Origin: Micromonospora cremea
GTDB lineage: Bacteria; Actinomycetota; Actinomycetes; Mycobacteriales; Micromonosporaceae
Direction: 5' to 3'
Length of the DNA stretch: 64,000 nucleotides
Assembly: GCF_900143515.1 (NCBI RefSeq)
Contig: NZ_FSQT01000001.1
Span: forward strand, 682,001-746,000
The position numbers and the translations under genes were made by a program. Position 1 is the stretch's first letter, and every line of letters starts with the position of its first letter. The notes beneath the pieces are model-generated. The model was not told the origin of the DNA. It did no database searches and worked only from the letters and a program-made list of their open reading frames with translations. Shown piece after piece: positions 24,230 through 33,735 of the stretch.

Positions 24230-25307
24230 GCAACTCACGATCCGTCGGCGGTCGGCGGTCGGCGATGACCGCGACCCGGCGGACCGCGTCGACCGCCGCA
24301 GCCGTACTGCTCACCGTCGCCTTCGCGGTGCTGGTGTCGGGCTTCGTTCGCACCTCCACCGCGGTCTACGCGGCGGGCCGGCTGAGCGCCGTCAGCGCCG
24401 CCTGGATGGCCCTCCCGGACCGGGCGCCCGGCCTCACCCACCAGGCCGCCGCGGCGACCCCCGGCGCGGCCGTGCTGCCGACCACGGTCTTCGTCACCGA
24501 CGACGCCGCGCCAACGCCGATCCGGCCGCTCACCGCGCTCGGCGTCGACCTGGCGGCGTTCACCGCGGCAACCGCGCGCTCACCGTCCTCACCGGATCGC
24601 TGGCGGAGCTGCGCGGCGACGACACGGTGGGTCACCGCCTCGGCGGCGCCGTCACCCGGGCTGCCCACCCAGCCCTACCCGGTGGTCTCCGCCGACGGGG
24701 AACAAGTGGCGCTGCGCGTCGTCGCGGCGGTGACCGACGACTCGCTCCCCGGTGACCTGCTCCTGCCCCGGGCCGCCGTACGGGCGCACGACTCCTCGGC
24801 GCTGACGTCGGCGGTCTACCTGGCCGAACCGGTCGACCCGCCGGCTGGGGCGCGGGTGGTCGACGTGGCCGCCTGGGCCCGAGGCGGACCAGGCGGAGGA
24901 CCGGCTGGTCTGGCTCGCCACCCTGCTGCTGATCGGGGTGTCGGCCGGTTACGGGGGCATCGCGGTGGTCAACACGCCGCTGATGGCCGCGGCCGGGCGG
25001 GCCGCGGACCTGCGGCTGGGCCGGCTGGCCGGGGCGACCCGGCGGCAGGTCGTCCGGCTGGTCGCCGCGGAGTCGGCCGCTGGTGGTGCTGATCGGCGCG
25101 GTGCTCGGCGGGTCCGTGGCGTTCGCCGGTCTGCTGAGCATCCGGGCCGGCCTCGCCGAGCAGGTCGGGGCGCCGGTCGACCTGGTCGTGCCGTGGCCGG
25201 TGGTCGGGAGCGTCCTCGGCCTGTGCATGCTTCTCGCGCTCGCGGCGAGCGTCGCGCCGACCTGGCGGCTGCTGCGCCGCCGGGCAATCACCGAACCCGC
25301 CGGATGA
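24230..25307 (+). pseudogene. FtsX-like ABC permease, multiply frameshifted
   Basis: Pieces of one FtsX-type permease lie in order in changing frames: the helix TAAAVLLTVAFAVLVSGFVR, the extracellular part (ALRVVAAVTDDSLPGDLLLPRAAV), a second helix (LVWLATLLLIGVSAGYGGIAVVN), the cytoplasmic LGRLAGATRRQVVRLVAAESA and last helices (VVLIGAVLGGSVAFAG, VVGSVLGLCMLLALAASVAPTWRLL). At least three shifts (near 24580-24650, 24885 and 25085) and the missing N-terminal half make it non-functional. Such permeases export lipids or peptides with a MacB-type ATPase, absent here. Confidence 0.8.
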
Positions 25308-25486
25308 CTCGTCTTCGTGACGCAGCTGTGACTTAAGGGGCCTGTGCAGTCACCGTCCGAAGTGGTCTGCTGAGCACATATTCCCTGCTCAGGCGCGGGT
25401 TTGAGGCAGCGTCGCAGGGCTCGAAAGTGTTACATCAACGACTGGGCGGCCCGATCCGCCCAGCCTCACTCGCAGGAGGCAGCCGC

Positions 25487-27613
25487 GTGCGAATGAAACG
25501 AGCGAGCCGGATCGCGGCCGCGATGGCGGGCGTGACCGCGCTCGCCTTCACGGTCTCGGCCCCCGCACAGGCGGACGACCACTTGAACCTTCCCGGAGAG
25601 CCGACCATCACGCTGCCGATCAACGACAGCGCGGCGGGTGGGACGTACAACCAGGACTTCACCCGGGTGTACGCCAACACCACCCCCGACGGCACCCCGG
25701 TCTACATCTACGTCCCGGAGGGCACCCCGCTGGACGGCTCCGCGCCGGCCGGGGTGGCCAGCCTGGACCCGCAGTTCGACCACAACCCGGCCGACGGGTT
25801 CACCCCCTGCGCCACCGCCACGGCGGCCCAGTTCGCCCTCACCCAGGCGCAGATCGACTACGTCGGCGACAAGCTCGCCGGCCAGATCGTCGCCGTGGAC
25901 GAGGAGCACTTCGGCCTGATGGACGCGGCCGACCCTGACGAGCCGGCCAGCGACTCGCTGGTGATGGTCCTCTACAACATCCAGGACGAGGCGTACTACG
26001 ACTGCGCTCAGACGTCCTACACGGCAGGCTACTTCGCCCCGGACTTCATCGACAGCAACGGGATGAACGTCATCGTGGTCGACGCCCTCGACTGGGCCAA
26101 CCGGGTCGGGCCGAACGACGCGCCGTGGCGCGACGCCGACCCGGCCAACGACCGGCCCGAGCTGTACGAGGGCACCGTCGCCCACGAGCTGGAGCACCTG
26201 CTGCACAACTACAGCGACCCGGGCGAGCTCTCCTGGGTCGACGAGGGGCTGGCCGACTTCGCCATCTTCCTCAACGGGCTCGACGCCGGCGGCTCGCACC
26301 TGACCAACCACCAGGTCTTCTACGAGGAGACCTCGCTGACCCGGTGGGGCGGCACGTTGGCCAACTACGGCGCCTCCTTCACCTACTTCCAGTACCTCTG
26401 GGAGCAGGCCGGGGGCAACGGCGACGGCACCTACACCCCGGACAAGCAGTACGACGCCGCCGGCGGTGACCTGCTCATCAAGACCATCTTCGAAGAGCAG
26501 GCCGACGGCATGGCCGGCGTGCAGAACGCCATCAACACCTTCAACGCGGCGACGGGCGCCAACCTGCGCAGCGCCGAGGCGCTATTCCGGGACTGGTCGG
26601 TGGCGGTCTACCTGGACGACGAGGACTCGCCGGTCTACGACATCAAGGCATTCAACTTCGGCGACCCGGCCGACACGACGTGGACCATCGACATCGCCGA
26701 CGGTTCCTTCTGGGCGGGCCGGGGCAGCTACCAGGGAGCCACCCCGGAGGCGAAGTGGGCCCGGCTGAAGAACCGGCCAGACACCACCGCCGTGCCGTTC
26801 GGCATGTCGGTCGAGCGGTTCCGCAACCCGGGCCCGACCGTCGCGCTCGCCTTCGACGGCGAGGACGAGACGACCATCGCCCCGCACACCGGCACCACCC
26901 ACTGGTACGCCGGCTACGAGAGCCAGTCCGACAACATCCTCGACGTCGACACCGCCGGCCCGGTTACCTCGCTGGACTTCTGGAGCTGGAACTTCATTGA
27001 GGAAGGCTGGGACTACGGCTTCGTCGAGGCCCTGGTCGGCGGCGAGTGGGTCACCGTGCCGCTGCGGAATGATGCGGGGCAGGTCGTCACCACCGACGAC
27101 AACCCGCACGGCAACAACACCGAGGGCAACGGCCTCACCGGCACCTCCGGCGGCGCGTACTTCGTGGACGACCCGGTCTACGTGCACCTCACCGCCGCCG
27201 TGCCGGCGGGCGCCACCGACGTTCGGTTCCGCTACTCCACCGACGCCGCCTACCTGGACACCGGCTGGTTCGTCGACGACGTGCGGGTCAACGGCGCCGA
27301 CGCCGCCCTCTCCTCGGCGACCGGTGACTGGTTCACCACCACCGGCACACAGGACAACAACTGGACCGTCCAGGTGGTCGCGCACTGTGACCTCACGCCC
27401 GGCACCACCACGGCGGGGGAGACCACCGACGGCGCGGGCAACTGGGTCTACCGGTCCACCGGGGACCAGTTCACCGCCAGCAACCTGAAGACCAGATGCG
27501 CCAACGGCAACCAGGACGACTTCGCCGTCCTGGTCTCCAACCTGCCGACCGGCGACCTGACCTTCCTCGACGCGGACTACACGTTCCGGGTCAGCAACAC
27601 CGGAAACAAGTAG
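25487..27613 (+). CDS. secreted zinc metalloprotease (M6/M30-like)
   Basis: A 708-residue protein. GTG 25487 is placed seven bases after AGGAGG. A signal peptide (MKRASRIAAAMAGVTALAFTVS, cut near AQA-DD) indicates secretion. The catalytic motif HELEH starts at residue 233 and is followed by NYSDPGELSWVDEGLADFA, where the glutamate of DEGLADF is the likely third zinc ligand. After ~residue 450 come beta-rich domains: DFWSWNFIEEGWDYGFVEAL and RYSTDAAYLDTGWFVDDV resemble the immune-inhibitor-A (M6) beta-sandwich. It degrades proteins outside the cell. A strong terminator follows. Confidence 0.85.
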   Translation: MRMKRASRIAAAMAGVTALAFTVSAPAQADDHLNLPGEPTITLPINDSAAGGTYNQDFTRVYANTTPDGTPVYIYVPEGTPLDGSAPAGVASLDPQFDHNPADGFTPCATATAAQFALTQAQIDYVGDKLAGQIVAVDEEHFGLMDAADPDEPASDSLVMVLYNIQDEAYYDCAQTSYTAGYFAPDFIDSNGMNVIVVDALDWANRVGPNDAPWRDADPANDRPELYEGTVAHELEHLLHNYSDPGELSWVDEGLADFAIFLNGLDAGGSHLTNHQVFYEETSLTRWGGTLANYGASFTYFQYLWEQAGGNGDGTYTPDKQYDAAGGDLLIKTIFEEQADGMAGVQNAINTFNAATGANLRSAEALFRDWSVAVYLDDEDSPVYDIKAFNFGDPADTTWTIDIADGSFWAGRGSYQGATPEAKWARLKNRPDTTAVPFGMSVERFRNPGPTVALAFDGEDETTIAPHTGTTHWYAGYESQSDNILDVDTAGPVTSLDFWSWNFIEEGWDYGFVEALVGGEWVTVPLRNDAGQVVTTDDNPHGNNTEGNGLTGTSGGAYFVDDPVYVHLTAAVPAGATDVRFRYSTDAAYLDTGWFVDDVRVNGADAALSSATGDWFTTTGTQDNNWTVQVVAHCDLTPGTTTAGETTDGAGNWVYRSTGDQFTASNLKTRCANGNQDDFAVLVSNLPTGDLTFLDADYTFRVSNTGNK

Positions 27614-27630
27614 CCGCCACGGCGGCCGAC

Positions 27631-27666
27631 GGCGGGCCCGTACCGGATCACCGGTGCGGGCCCGCC
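27631..27666 (+). terminator. terminator after metalloprotease
   Basis: A 16-base stem (27631-27646 with 27651-27666, one imperfect pair) around a 4-base loop, 17 bases after the stop codon. Confidence 0.7.
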
Positions 27667-27763
27667 CGCCGTAACCGCTCCCGCCACCGGCCGGTCGCGA
27701 CGGCCCGTGGCGGCGCCCGTGACGGCAAAGGCCCCGGCCACCAGCACGGCCTGCCCGACCTGA

Positions 27764-28486
27764 TCGAGCCCCACCGACTCGACGCACGGGCTCCTGCCCC
27801 CATCCACGGTCGCCGGCAGCCGGTCGTCGGCCAACCCCACCGCGGGCCGCATCACGCCCATCTCGCACGCTGGCGGGACGCTGACCGACGCGGCTCGGCT
27901 TCTGCCCACCCCGCAAGCCAGCGACACCGGCACCCCGGGCCGGCGGGCCGGCAAGGGATTCCGGCCCCCGCTGTCGCAGGTGCTCCTACCCACCCCGCGG
28001 GCCACCGACGGGGAGAAGGGCTGCCCCGGACAACGAGGTTCCCACGGCGACCTCACCCTGCCCGCCGCGGCAGTGCGGGTCCCCGCCCAGACGCTGCCCA
28101 CGCCACGCGCCTCCGACGGGCGCGGGCCCGGCCAGCACGGCGACGGCGGCGCCGACCTGCGCACCACCATTGCCGGTCTGTCCAACAGGCTGGGGCACCT
28201 CGATGAGGGCAGGTGGGGCGTCTACGCCGCCGCCGTGGCCCGGTGGGAGCTGCTGCTCGGCCGGTCCGCGCCGGAGCCGATGCACACCGGCCGGCACGGC
28301 GAGCCCGTCCTCGCCCCGCCGTTCGTGGAATGGCTGATGGGTCTTCAGGACGGCCACGTCACCGACCCCACGCTGGGCCTGCCGCGCACCCTCGCGCTGC
28401 GAGTCCTCGGCAACGGCGTCGTACCGCAGCAAGCCGCTGCCGCACTGCGGCTGCTCCGGTGCCCCCACCGCTGGCAGCTGCCGTGA
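27764..28486 (+). pseudogene. DNA cytosine-5 methyltransferase, C-terminal fragment
   Basis: Opens right after an in-frame stop at 27761-27763, with no start signal. It carries repeated LLPTPQASD / LLPTPRATDGEKG / LPTPRASDGRG segments, then RWELLLGRSAPEP, FVEWLMGLQDGHVTD and ALRVLGNGVVPQQAAAALR, the target-recognition tail and motif X of phage-type C5-methyltransferases. Motifs I-VIII (PC, ENV) are missing. It is likely a leftover of a phage or integrative element, consistent with the excisionase-like gene downstream. Confidence 0.75.
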
Positions 28487-28706
28487 CCGCCTGGTCTGGG
28501 CAGCCTTTCGCCATCAGGCATACCGGCACCGGCAGATCGGCCGGCTCGCCTTGTACCTCGGAGACGGCCTCGAGGTACTCACCGGATGCCGGACGCATCC
28601 CTCGACCCAATCGAACCCGGCCACCCACCTGGTCACCGCGCCACGACGGGACCGGCCGGCTCACTGCCGCCAACACCGCAATTCGCACAGAAGGAGAACT
28701 GCCCTC

Positions 28707-28988
28707 ATGAACTCCGACGACCCCCCGGCGGCCGCCGCGGCCAACGACGGCCCATCGCAGGTGTGGACGGTGGAGCGGATCCGCGCGCTCGGCGCGGTCA
28801 CCGACATCACCACGGCCGGCCACATCTTCGGACTGTCCCGCAGCCGTGCCTACGAACTCGCCACCACCGACACCTTCCCCGCTCGGGTACTACGAGTCGG
28901 GTCCCGCTACCGAGTCTCCGTCGCCGCCATCCTCACCGCCCTCGTGGAGGGAACCGGCCATGACAGCGCCTCACGAGTCGGTGATTGA
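28707..28988 (+). CDS. excisionase-like helix-turn-helix protein
   Basis: A 93-residue protein with AAGGAG upstream of ATG. The core WTVERIRALGAVTDITTAGHIFGLSRSRAYELATTDTFPARVLRVGSRYRVSVAAIL is a short winged helix of the AlpA/Xis type used in integrative elements to control excision or to activate nearby genes. No integrase lies beside it. Its neighbour is a C5-methyltransferase tail, so both may come from a lost integrative element. Confidence 0.7.
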   Translation: MNSDDPPAAAAANDGPSQVWTVERIRALGAVTDITTAGHIFGLSRSRAYELATTDTFPARVLRVGSRYRVSVAAILTALVEGTGHDSASRVGD

Positions 28989-29045
28989 ATGCGGGCGAAT
29001 ACGCCGATCTGGTACCGCCTCTTCGGCGGATGGACGAGCTAAATA

Positions 29046-29061
29046 TCACCCGAAAGGGTGA
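29046..29061. promoter_or_regulatory. palindrome TCACCC-N4-GGGTGA
   Basis: Half sites TCACCC and GGGTGA around four bases, the same half sites as the palindrome at 29228-29246, 180 bases away. A candidate auxiliary operator. Confidence 0.45.
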
Positions 29062-29227
29062 GTTAATGGATCATCCGAGGGAGGTCAACTTCTCGCGCTG
29101 TTTCTGCCTTGTGCGGCTGGACTGCTCGGGATTGGGGGATTCGACCGAATGGCGAGTGTTCTCCCTGGAGCCGGCTGACCACACCTGAGGCTCCGGTTGC
29201 AGGCGTGAAAATGTGAGCATCACCACC

Positions 29228-29246
29228 TGATCACCCAGGGTGATCA
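29228..29246. promoter_or_regulatory. perfect 19 bp palindrome upstream of lysozyme-like gene
   Basis: TGATCACCCAGGGTGATCA is perfectly symmetric around one base. It covers the -35 position of a putative leaderless promoter whose -10 is TAGCCT at 29261-29266, so a bound protein would control the next gene. Confidence 0.6.
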
Positions 29247-29272
29247 ACGCTCCTCTTGCCTAGCCTCGTCGG

Positions 29273-30163
29273 ATGCGTAACGACGGCAACCCCGACGACT
29301 CAAACAGCCTTAGCGGCCCGGCTGACCGTTCGGACGATACCCCCTCCATCGTTTGGACAACCAGCACGTCACAGCCCCGACTCTCCAGATCTCTGCTTTC
29401 CCGCCTCGGCGGCCTGGGCAACCTCTTCGCCGCCCGAACGGGCCGCGCCCGGGTGACGGTGGCGACCGGAGCCGTGTGCTGCCTGGGGCTGGTGGGCGTC
29501 ACCCTGATCGGCGCCGACCCCGCCGGAGAGTCACTGACCCCCGATCAGCGCATCGAGATCGCCCAGCGTGCGGAAGCCGACGCCGCCTCCCGCGGCCTTG
29601 CCCGCCAATCCGCCGCCCCGGTCACCGAAACCCCTGCCCCCGAAAGCCCCCCGTCACCGACGACCAAGGCCAAGCCCAAGCCGACGTCGAAGCCGAAGCC
29701 GAAGCCGAAGCCGAAGCCGAAGCGGATTGTCCCAGTGGCCGGGCTGGACCAGGCCCAGATGGACAACGCCAAGCGGATCGTCCGCGCCGGGCAGGAGATG
29801 GGCGTGCCCCGCCGGGCGCTGGTGATCGCGGTGGCCACCGCGATGCAGGAGAGCAACCTCTACAACTACGCCAGTGGCGTGCTGCCCGAGTCGCAGAACT
29901 ACCCCCACCAAGCCATCGGCTGGGACCACGACTCCGTCGGACTTTTCCAGCAGCGGCCCAGCAGTGGCTGGGGCAGCGTGCAGGACCTGATGAAGCCCGA
30001 GTTCGCCACCCGCCAATTCCTTACCGCCCTGCAGGAGATCCCCGGCTGGCAGGACCTCCCGTTGACCGACGCGGCCCAAGCCGTGCAGGTGTCGGCGTTC
30101 GGGTGGCTGTACGCCCAGCACGAGTGGCGAGCCATTGAGGTCGTGGACGCGATCCTCGCCTGA
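29273..30163 (+). CDS. membrane-anchored lysozyme-like (transglycosylase-fold) protein
   Basis: A 296-residue protein. A cytoplasmic N-terminus of ~60 residues precedes one helix (VTVATGAVCCLGLVGVTLIGA), an outside linker with a run of Lys-Pro pairs (residues ~130-150), and a C-terminal domain: AKRIVRAGQEMGVPRRALVIAVATAMQESNLYN, HDSVGLFQQRPSSGWG, FLTALQEIPGWQDLPLTDAAQAVQ. The Glu in AMQESNL followed by GLFQQRP matches lysozyme/transglycosylase-type cell-wall hydrolases common in Micromonosporaceae. No ribosome site is visible and a -10 box sits six bases before ATG, so the mRNA may be leaderless. Palindromes upstream suggest control. Confidence 0.75.
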   Translation: MRNDGNPDDSNSLSGPADRSDDTPSIVWTTSTSQPRLSRSLLSRLGGLGNLFAARTGRARVTVATGAVCCLGLVGVTLIGADPAGESLTPDQRIEIAQRAEADAASRGLARQSAAPVTETPAPESPPSPTTKAKPKPTSKPKPKPKPKPKRIVPVAGLDQAQMDNAKRIVRAGQEMGVPRRALVIAVATAMQESNLYNYASGVLPESQNYPHQAIGWDHDSVGLFQQRPSSGWGSVQDLMKPEFATRQFLTALQEIPGWQDLPLTDAAQAVQVSAFGWLYAQHEWRAIEVVDAILA

Positions 30164-30196
30164 CCAGGGCCGCCGCCGGGCTGCCCATGCTCGGAA

Positions 30197-30602
30197 CGGA
30201 AGGCACAACCGAGCACATCCACGCCCCACCTCGACGTCATCGTCAACGGACAGCCGGCCATCGTGCCTGAAGGCATCGGCATAGACGAGACTGCCCAACA
30301 GCTGAGTCCGTTGCACACACACGACACCACCGGGGTACTCCATGTCGAGTCGCCGGTGAAGGCCGACTTCAGCCTGGGGCCAGTTCTTCACCGAGCGGCA
30401 CGTCTCGCTGTCCGCCGACCACACCGGCGGGCTCGAGGTCAGCGACGGCAAGGTGCTCCAGGCCTACGTCAACGGCAAGCCATACCAGGGCGATCCTGCA
30501 GGCATGATCTTGCATGCGCACGACGAGATCGCGCTCGTGTACGGCACTCCGGCCCAACAGGCCAACCCGCAGTCAAGCGACGCATGCCCCACTGGGCTGT
30601 AA
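30197..30602 (+). pseudogene. conserved hypothetical secreted-domain protein, two frameshifts
   Basis: Three frames together encode one protein: TEHIHA, then HLDVIVNGQPAIVPEGIGIDE and LSPLHTHDTTGVLHVESPV, then after a shift near 30383 SADHTGGLEVSDGKVLQAYVNGKPYQG and ILHAHDEIALVYGTP. The His-rich, strand-rich pattern is a domain often seen at the C-terminus of actinobacterial membrane proteins. One base is gained near 30224. Its expected membrane helix is missing. Function is unknown. Confidence 0.6.
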
Positions 30603-30844
30603 GTTCGCAAGCCGACCGGCCACCGGCAATGTTGACGTTGCCGTTCCGGTGCAGGCAGCGCGGGTCGGAGTGCGAGCGAGTCGGTGGGTAGGCGCGCGAT
30701 GCCTGAGTGGCCCCTTCGCCGCCTCCCGCAAGCGGGTCAAGACCATCCAGAATCTGCTGCTGACGGCCACGGCAGCAAGCGGACGCCCTTAGGTCCAAAC
30801 CCGGACGCGGCGCCGAAGGGCAGCGTGGCTCCGTCGGGGATAGA

Positions 30845-30888
30845 GGCGAGCCCGGGTCAGTGACACTGCAGACTGGCCCGGGCTCGCC
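30845..30888 (-). terminator. terminator after secreted M28 peptidase
   Basis: Twelve perfect pairs (GGCGAGCCCGGG with CCCGGGCTCGCC), with a further CAGT/ACTG inside, seven bases after the stop of the minus-strand peptidase gene. Confidence 0.75.
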
Positions 30889-30894
30889 GGTGCT

Positions 30895-32502
30895 TCACTG
30901 AAGAGCGTTGCCGTGGGCGTCCTCGCTGCTGCCCGCGCCGTGGGACTTACCGGGCGATCGCGGCACCCCGTTCACGATGGAGGTGTCGTACGCGAACGTG
31001 ATCAACGCGGTGGCGATGGCGTCGGCGTTCACGTCGAGCGCGTACGTATTGATGTTGCCGTAGAGGTCGTACTCCGCCTCCAGTTGCGCGTAGAGGGCGG
31101 CGTTACCGCCGTCCGCGACCGGGTCCAGGCTGTCACACGGCTCGTGGTAGCACGGGTCGTATTGCGCGCCCTGCACCCCGCCGTACTTGGCCACGTCCTC
31201 CACGGTCTTGAGCACCTCGGCGCCGGTGAACAGTCCACCCGCCGGAATGCCGACGGCGATGAACGGGCCATAGTCGGACCGGCCGGTAAAGTCGGCTGCG
31301 TTGGTGGGCAGCCCGCGGCTGGCAAAGAACCCCTCGAACACGTCCTCGACCTGAGCAGAGCCGGCCGGGCCGGGGCCGGAGCCGGACTGCGCGGAGTCAT
31401 CGCCGTCGTAGACGCCGAACACGTAGTTGGGCGAGCCGACCATGTCGAAGTTGAGGTAAAGGCCGATGTCCTCGACCCGCTCGTCTTCCAGGCTGTTGAC
31501 GTAGAAGGTCGACCCCACCAGGTTGGCCTCCTCGGCCCCCCACCACGCGAACCGGAGCCGGTTGTTGGGCTTGACCTTCGCCATCTGCAACGCGACCTCG
31601 AGGAGGGCCGCGCTGCCGCTGCCGTTGTCGTTGATGCCCGCCGTGTCCGGTTCGGAGTCCAGGTGCGCCCCAGCCATCACCACGTTGTCGCCGCGACCCG
31701 TGGTGCTCTCCGCGATGACGTTCTCGGTCGAACGAACCTCGGAGGTCGTGTTGGCGGTGATCCTTACGGTCAGGCCAGGCGTGGCGGCGAACTGCGCGCC
31801 GAGGAAGTACGAGACCGACACCGCCGGGATGCCCACCGGCGCGCCGAGCGTGCCGGCGAACAACGCGTACCGGTCCACGTTGGTAACCGGGTCGCCGTCA
31901 CCCTGGTTCATCAAAATCACACCTATCGCCCCGGCGGCCTCGGCATTGGACACCTTCTGCCCGAACGGACAGCCCCCGCGCTGCAGGAGCGCGATCTCTC
32001 CGGCCACGGCCGCCGAGAAGTCCGTCGTCTCACAGCCCGACGTGGAGGCCCGCGGCGGGGTGAGGGCGAGGTCGACCGGTACGACGAGACCCGTGACGTC
32101 CCCAGCTCCTGAGAAGTCCATCAGGTCGTAGTCGGTGCCGGCCACGTACGCGGTCGCCGGAGGCGGGGAGATTCGGCCGAAGCTCGATCCGAACTCCTCG
32201 AAGAAGTTGAAGTCGAACGGCTGCCGGCCCACGCGGTAGCCCGCGTCCTCCAGCATCCCAGCCACGTAATCGGCGCTCGCGTCGTACCCCGGCAGGCCGG
32301 ACCCGCGGTTGCCGCCGTTGGCGTCGGCGATCGCTTGGAACGCGTCGAGGTGGCGGAGCACCCCGTGCAGCGTCACCGCCTTGGTGAGCTTCTTCGCCGA
32401 GTTGTTGTTGGGATCAGCCTGCGCCGGGTTGACCAGCGTCAGCGACCCCACCAGAGTCGCGACCGCAGTCGCGGCCAGCGTCCGTCTGAGCTTTGGAGAC
32501 AC
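30895..32502 (-). CDS. secreted M28 aminopeptidase with PA domain
   Basis: A 535-residue protein; GTG 32502 lies about nine bases after AAGGAGAGG. A signal peptide (SPKLRRTLAATAVATLVGSLTLVNPAQA) leads to the outside. A PA domain (CETTDFSAAVAGEIALLQRGGCPFGQKVSNAEAAGAIGVI, ~residues 135-220) is inserted before the M28 catalytic core: zinc ligands in VVMAGAHLDS, DNGSGSAALLEVA, WWGAEEANLVGS (EE includes the catalytic Glu), NFDMVGS and the C-terminal YHEPCDS. It resembles Streptomyces griseus aminopeptidase and releases N-terminal residues from peptides outside the cell. Flanked by a terminator. Confidence 0.92.
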   Translation of the reverse strand: MSPKLRRTLAATAVATLVGSLTLVNPAQADPNNNSAKKLTKAVTLHGVLRHLDAFQAIADANGGNRGSGLPGYDASADYVAGMLEDAGYRVGRQPFDFNFFEEFGSSFGRISPPPATAYVAGTDYDLMDFSGAGDVTGLVVPVDLALTPPRASTSGCETTDFSAAVAGEIALLQRGGCPFGQKVSNAEAAGAIGVILMNQGDGDPVTNVDRYALFAGTLGAPVGIPAVSVSYFLGAQFAATPGLTVRITANTTSEVRSTENVIAESTTGRGDNVVMAGAHLDSEPDTAGINDNGSGSAALLEVALQMAKVKPNNRLRFAWWGAEEANLVGSTFYVNSLEDERVEDIGLYLNFDMVGSPNYVFGVYDGDDSAQSGSGPGPAGSAQVEDVFEGFFASRGLPTNAADFTGRSDYGPFIAVGIPAGGLFTGAEVLKTVEDVAKYGGVQGAQYDPCYHEPCDSLDPVADGGNAALYAQLEAEYDLYGNINTYALDVNADAIATALITFAYDTSIVNGVPRSPGKSHGAGSSEDAHGNALQ

Positions 32503-32696
32503 CACGATGTGCCTCTCCTTACCGCTGCGGCGTCCGGCCCCCACGCCCCCGCACCGGACGAACCTCGACGGTCGCATAGACAACCGATGATCAGAACCGT
32601 CGTTCGGCCGAAGCATGACGCCAAGCGGAAGCCTCCGCAGGTCGAGGCGAGTACGCGGACCGATCAAGGGATCGAAGGGTAGCCATCGCCAGTGCT

Positions 32697-32940
32697 TCAC
32701 CTATCGAGGCTTCGCTTACAACCGAACGCGTAGATCACCTCGCCGTCACGAACCATGTCTTTGTCACCCTCTAGCAACCTGGTCAGATCGGCGGTGTAGG
32801 CGTCGCGGAATGCTTCCAGCTGAACGGGGTCAGGGCTCTCGGCGACCTCATGGCGAGAGCCCTGGACGTGAGCCTCCCAGGCGTGGTCGAGATTTGTTCG
32901 CGAGAACCGGATGCGGGACGTGCAGCCCGTCGAGTAGGCA
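32697..32940 (-). other. short coding-like fragment
   Basis: The minus-strand frame RIRFSRTNLDHAWEAHVQGS ... EAFRDAYTADLTRLLEGDKDMVRDGEVIYAFGCKR looks like the C-terminal end of an enzyme, perhaps a SAM-dependent methyltransferase, but no diagnostic motif is present. It has no start of its own and abuts the ars remnant at 32941. Confidence 0.35.
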
Positions 32941-33301
32941 TCAAACGCGGCGTTCGATCTCGTCGCGGATCGACCGGACATCGGCCAGGTTGAGGCCGGC
33001 AGGGTCGTCGAGGTCCCAGTTCTCGTAGCGGATACCGGGGAAGACAGGGCAGGCGTCGAACGCGGCGTCGATGTTGACGCGGACCGGGTCGGGCACCGAC
33101 CAGTGCAGCCGGGGCCGGACCGGGCCGGTGAGTTCCTCGTGGGCGTTGTCGCAGACCGCGATCACCAGGTCCCCGTCGTGCGCGACCTGGTCGATGTGGG
33201 CGGTGCCGGTGGGGGTTGAGGTCGAATCCGTGGTGGTGGGCCACGGCGACGGCGCGGGGGTGATCCCGGGATGCGGGCTTCGTCTCGGCGGAGGCGGCCG
33301 G
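32941..33301 (-). pseudogene. chimeric arsR-phosphatase / arsC remnant
   Basis: Two pieces of the intact ars genes at 37-38 kb are joined here. The part at 33061-33301 matches 38098-38336 (ArsR-phosphatase fusion: HDGDLVIAVCDNAHEELTG); the part at 32947-33059 matches 37407-37520 (end of the three-helix ArsC: ACPVFPGIRYENWDLDDPAG). About 580 bases that separate them in the intact locus are missing. The join falls in a short shared GCGTC stretch. The product would lack a phosphatase loop and be inactive. Confidence 0.8.
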
Positions 33302-33499
33302 AGGGCCGGGAGGCGATATTGCTCTCTGCGGCCGGCGTCGCGGCCTTGCTCGTCTGACGTGCGACGGCGACCGCTCAGATGGGCAGAGCTCAGGGATCGA
33401 CTGGTGCTCCGGTGGTGATCGGACGTCGGCGAACTGGGGTGGACGGGCCGGTACCCCACTGGACTTGCGTCTCATCCAGAGAAGCTTCGGCTCATCGTT

Positions 33500-33690
33500 T
33501 CCGGTGAGCACATTGCCCCGACGAAGGCGTTGAGGAGCCGGCGGATCTCGGCGACGGTCATCCCGATGATCTCTGGGTTGGCGTTCGGTTGCTGGGCGGT
33601 GGTGGCGGCGAGGACGGTCAGAACCCTGGGCGAGCATGGCCAGGGTGATGAAGCGGTACCAGCCGGTCCATCGGGACTGCCCCGGGTTTG
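33500..33690 (-). pseudogene. IS701-type transposase, C-terminal remnant
   Basis: Minus-strand translation gives RWTGWYRFITLAMLAQG in one frame and VLTVLAATTAQQPNANPEIIGMTVAEIRRLLNAFV in the next, the end of an IS701-family transposase with a one-base shift. The catalytic part is absent. Confidence 0.6.
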
Positions 33691-33735
33691 GTTAACCGCG
33701 CCTGCCCCTGTCTCCGAGTTCCTGGATCACTCGGC

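Noticed and set aside
26582..27916. 444-codon minus-strand frame
   Set aside because: Antisense shadow of the metalloprotease with no protein family.
29690..29722. AAGCCG microsatellite as phase-variable repeat
   Set aside because: It encodes the Lys-Pro linker in steps of six bases, so length changes do not alter the frame.
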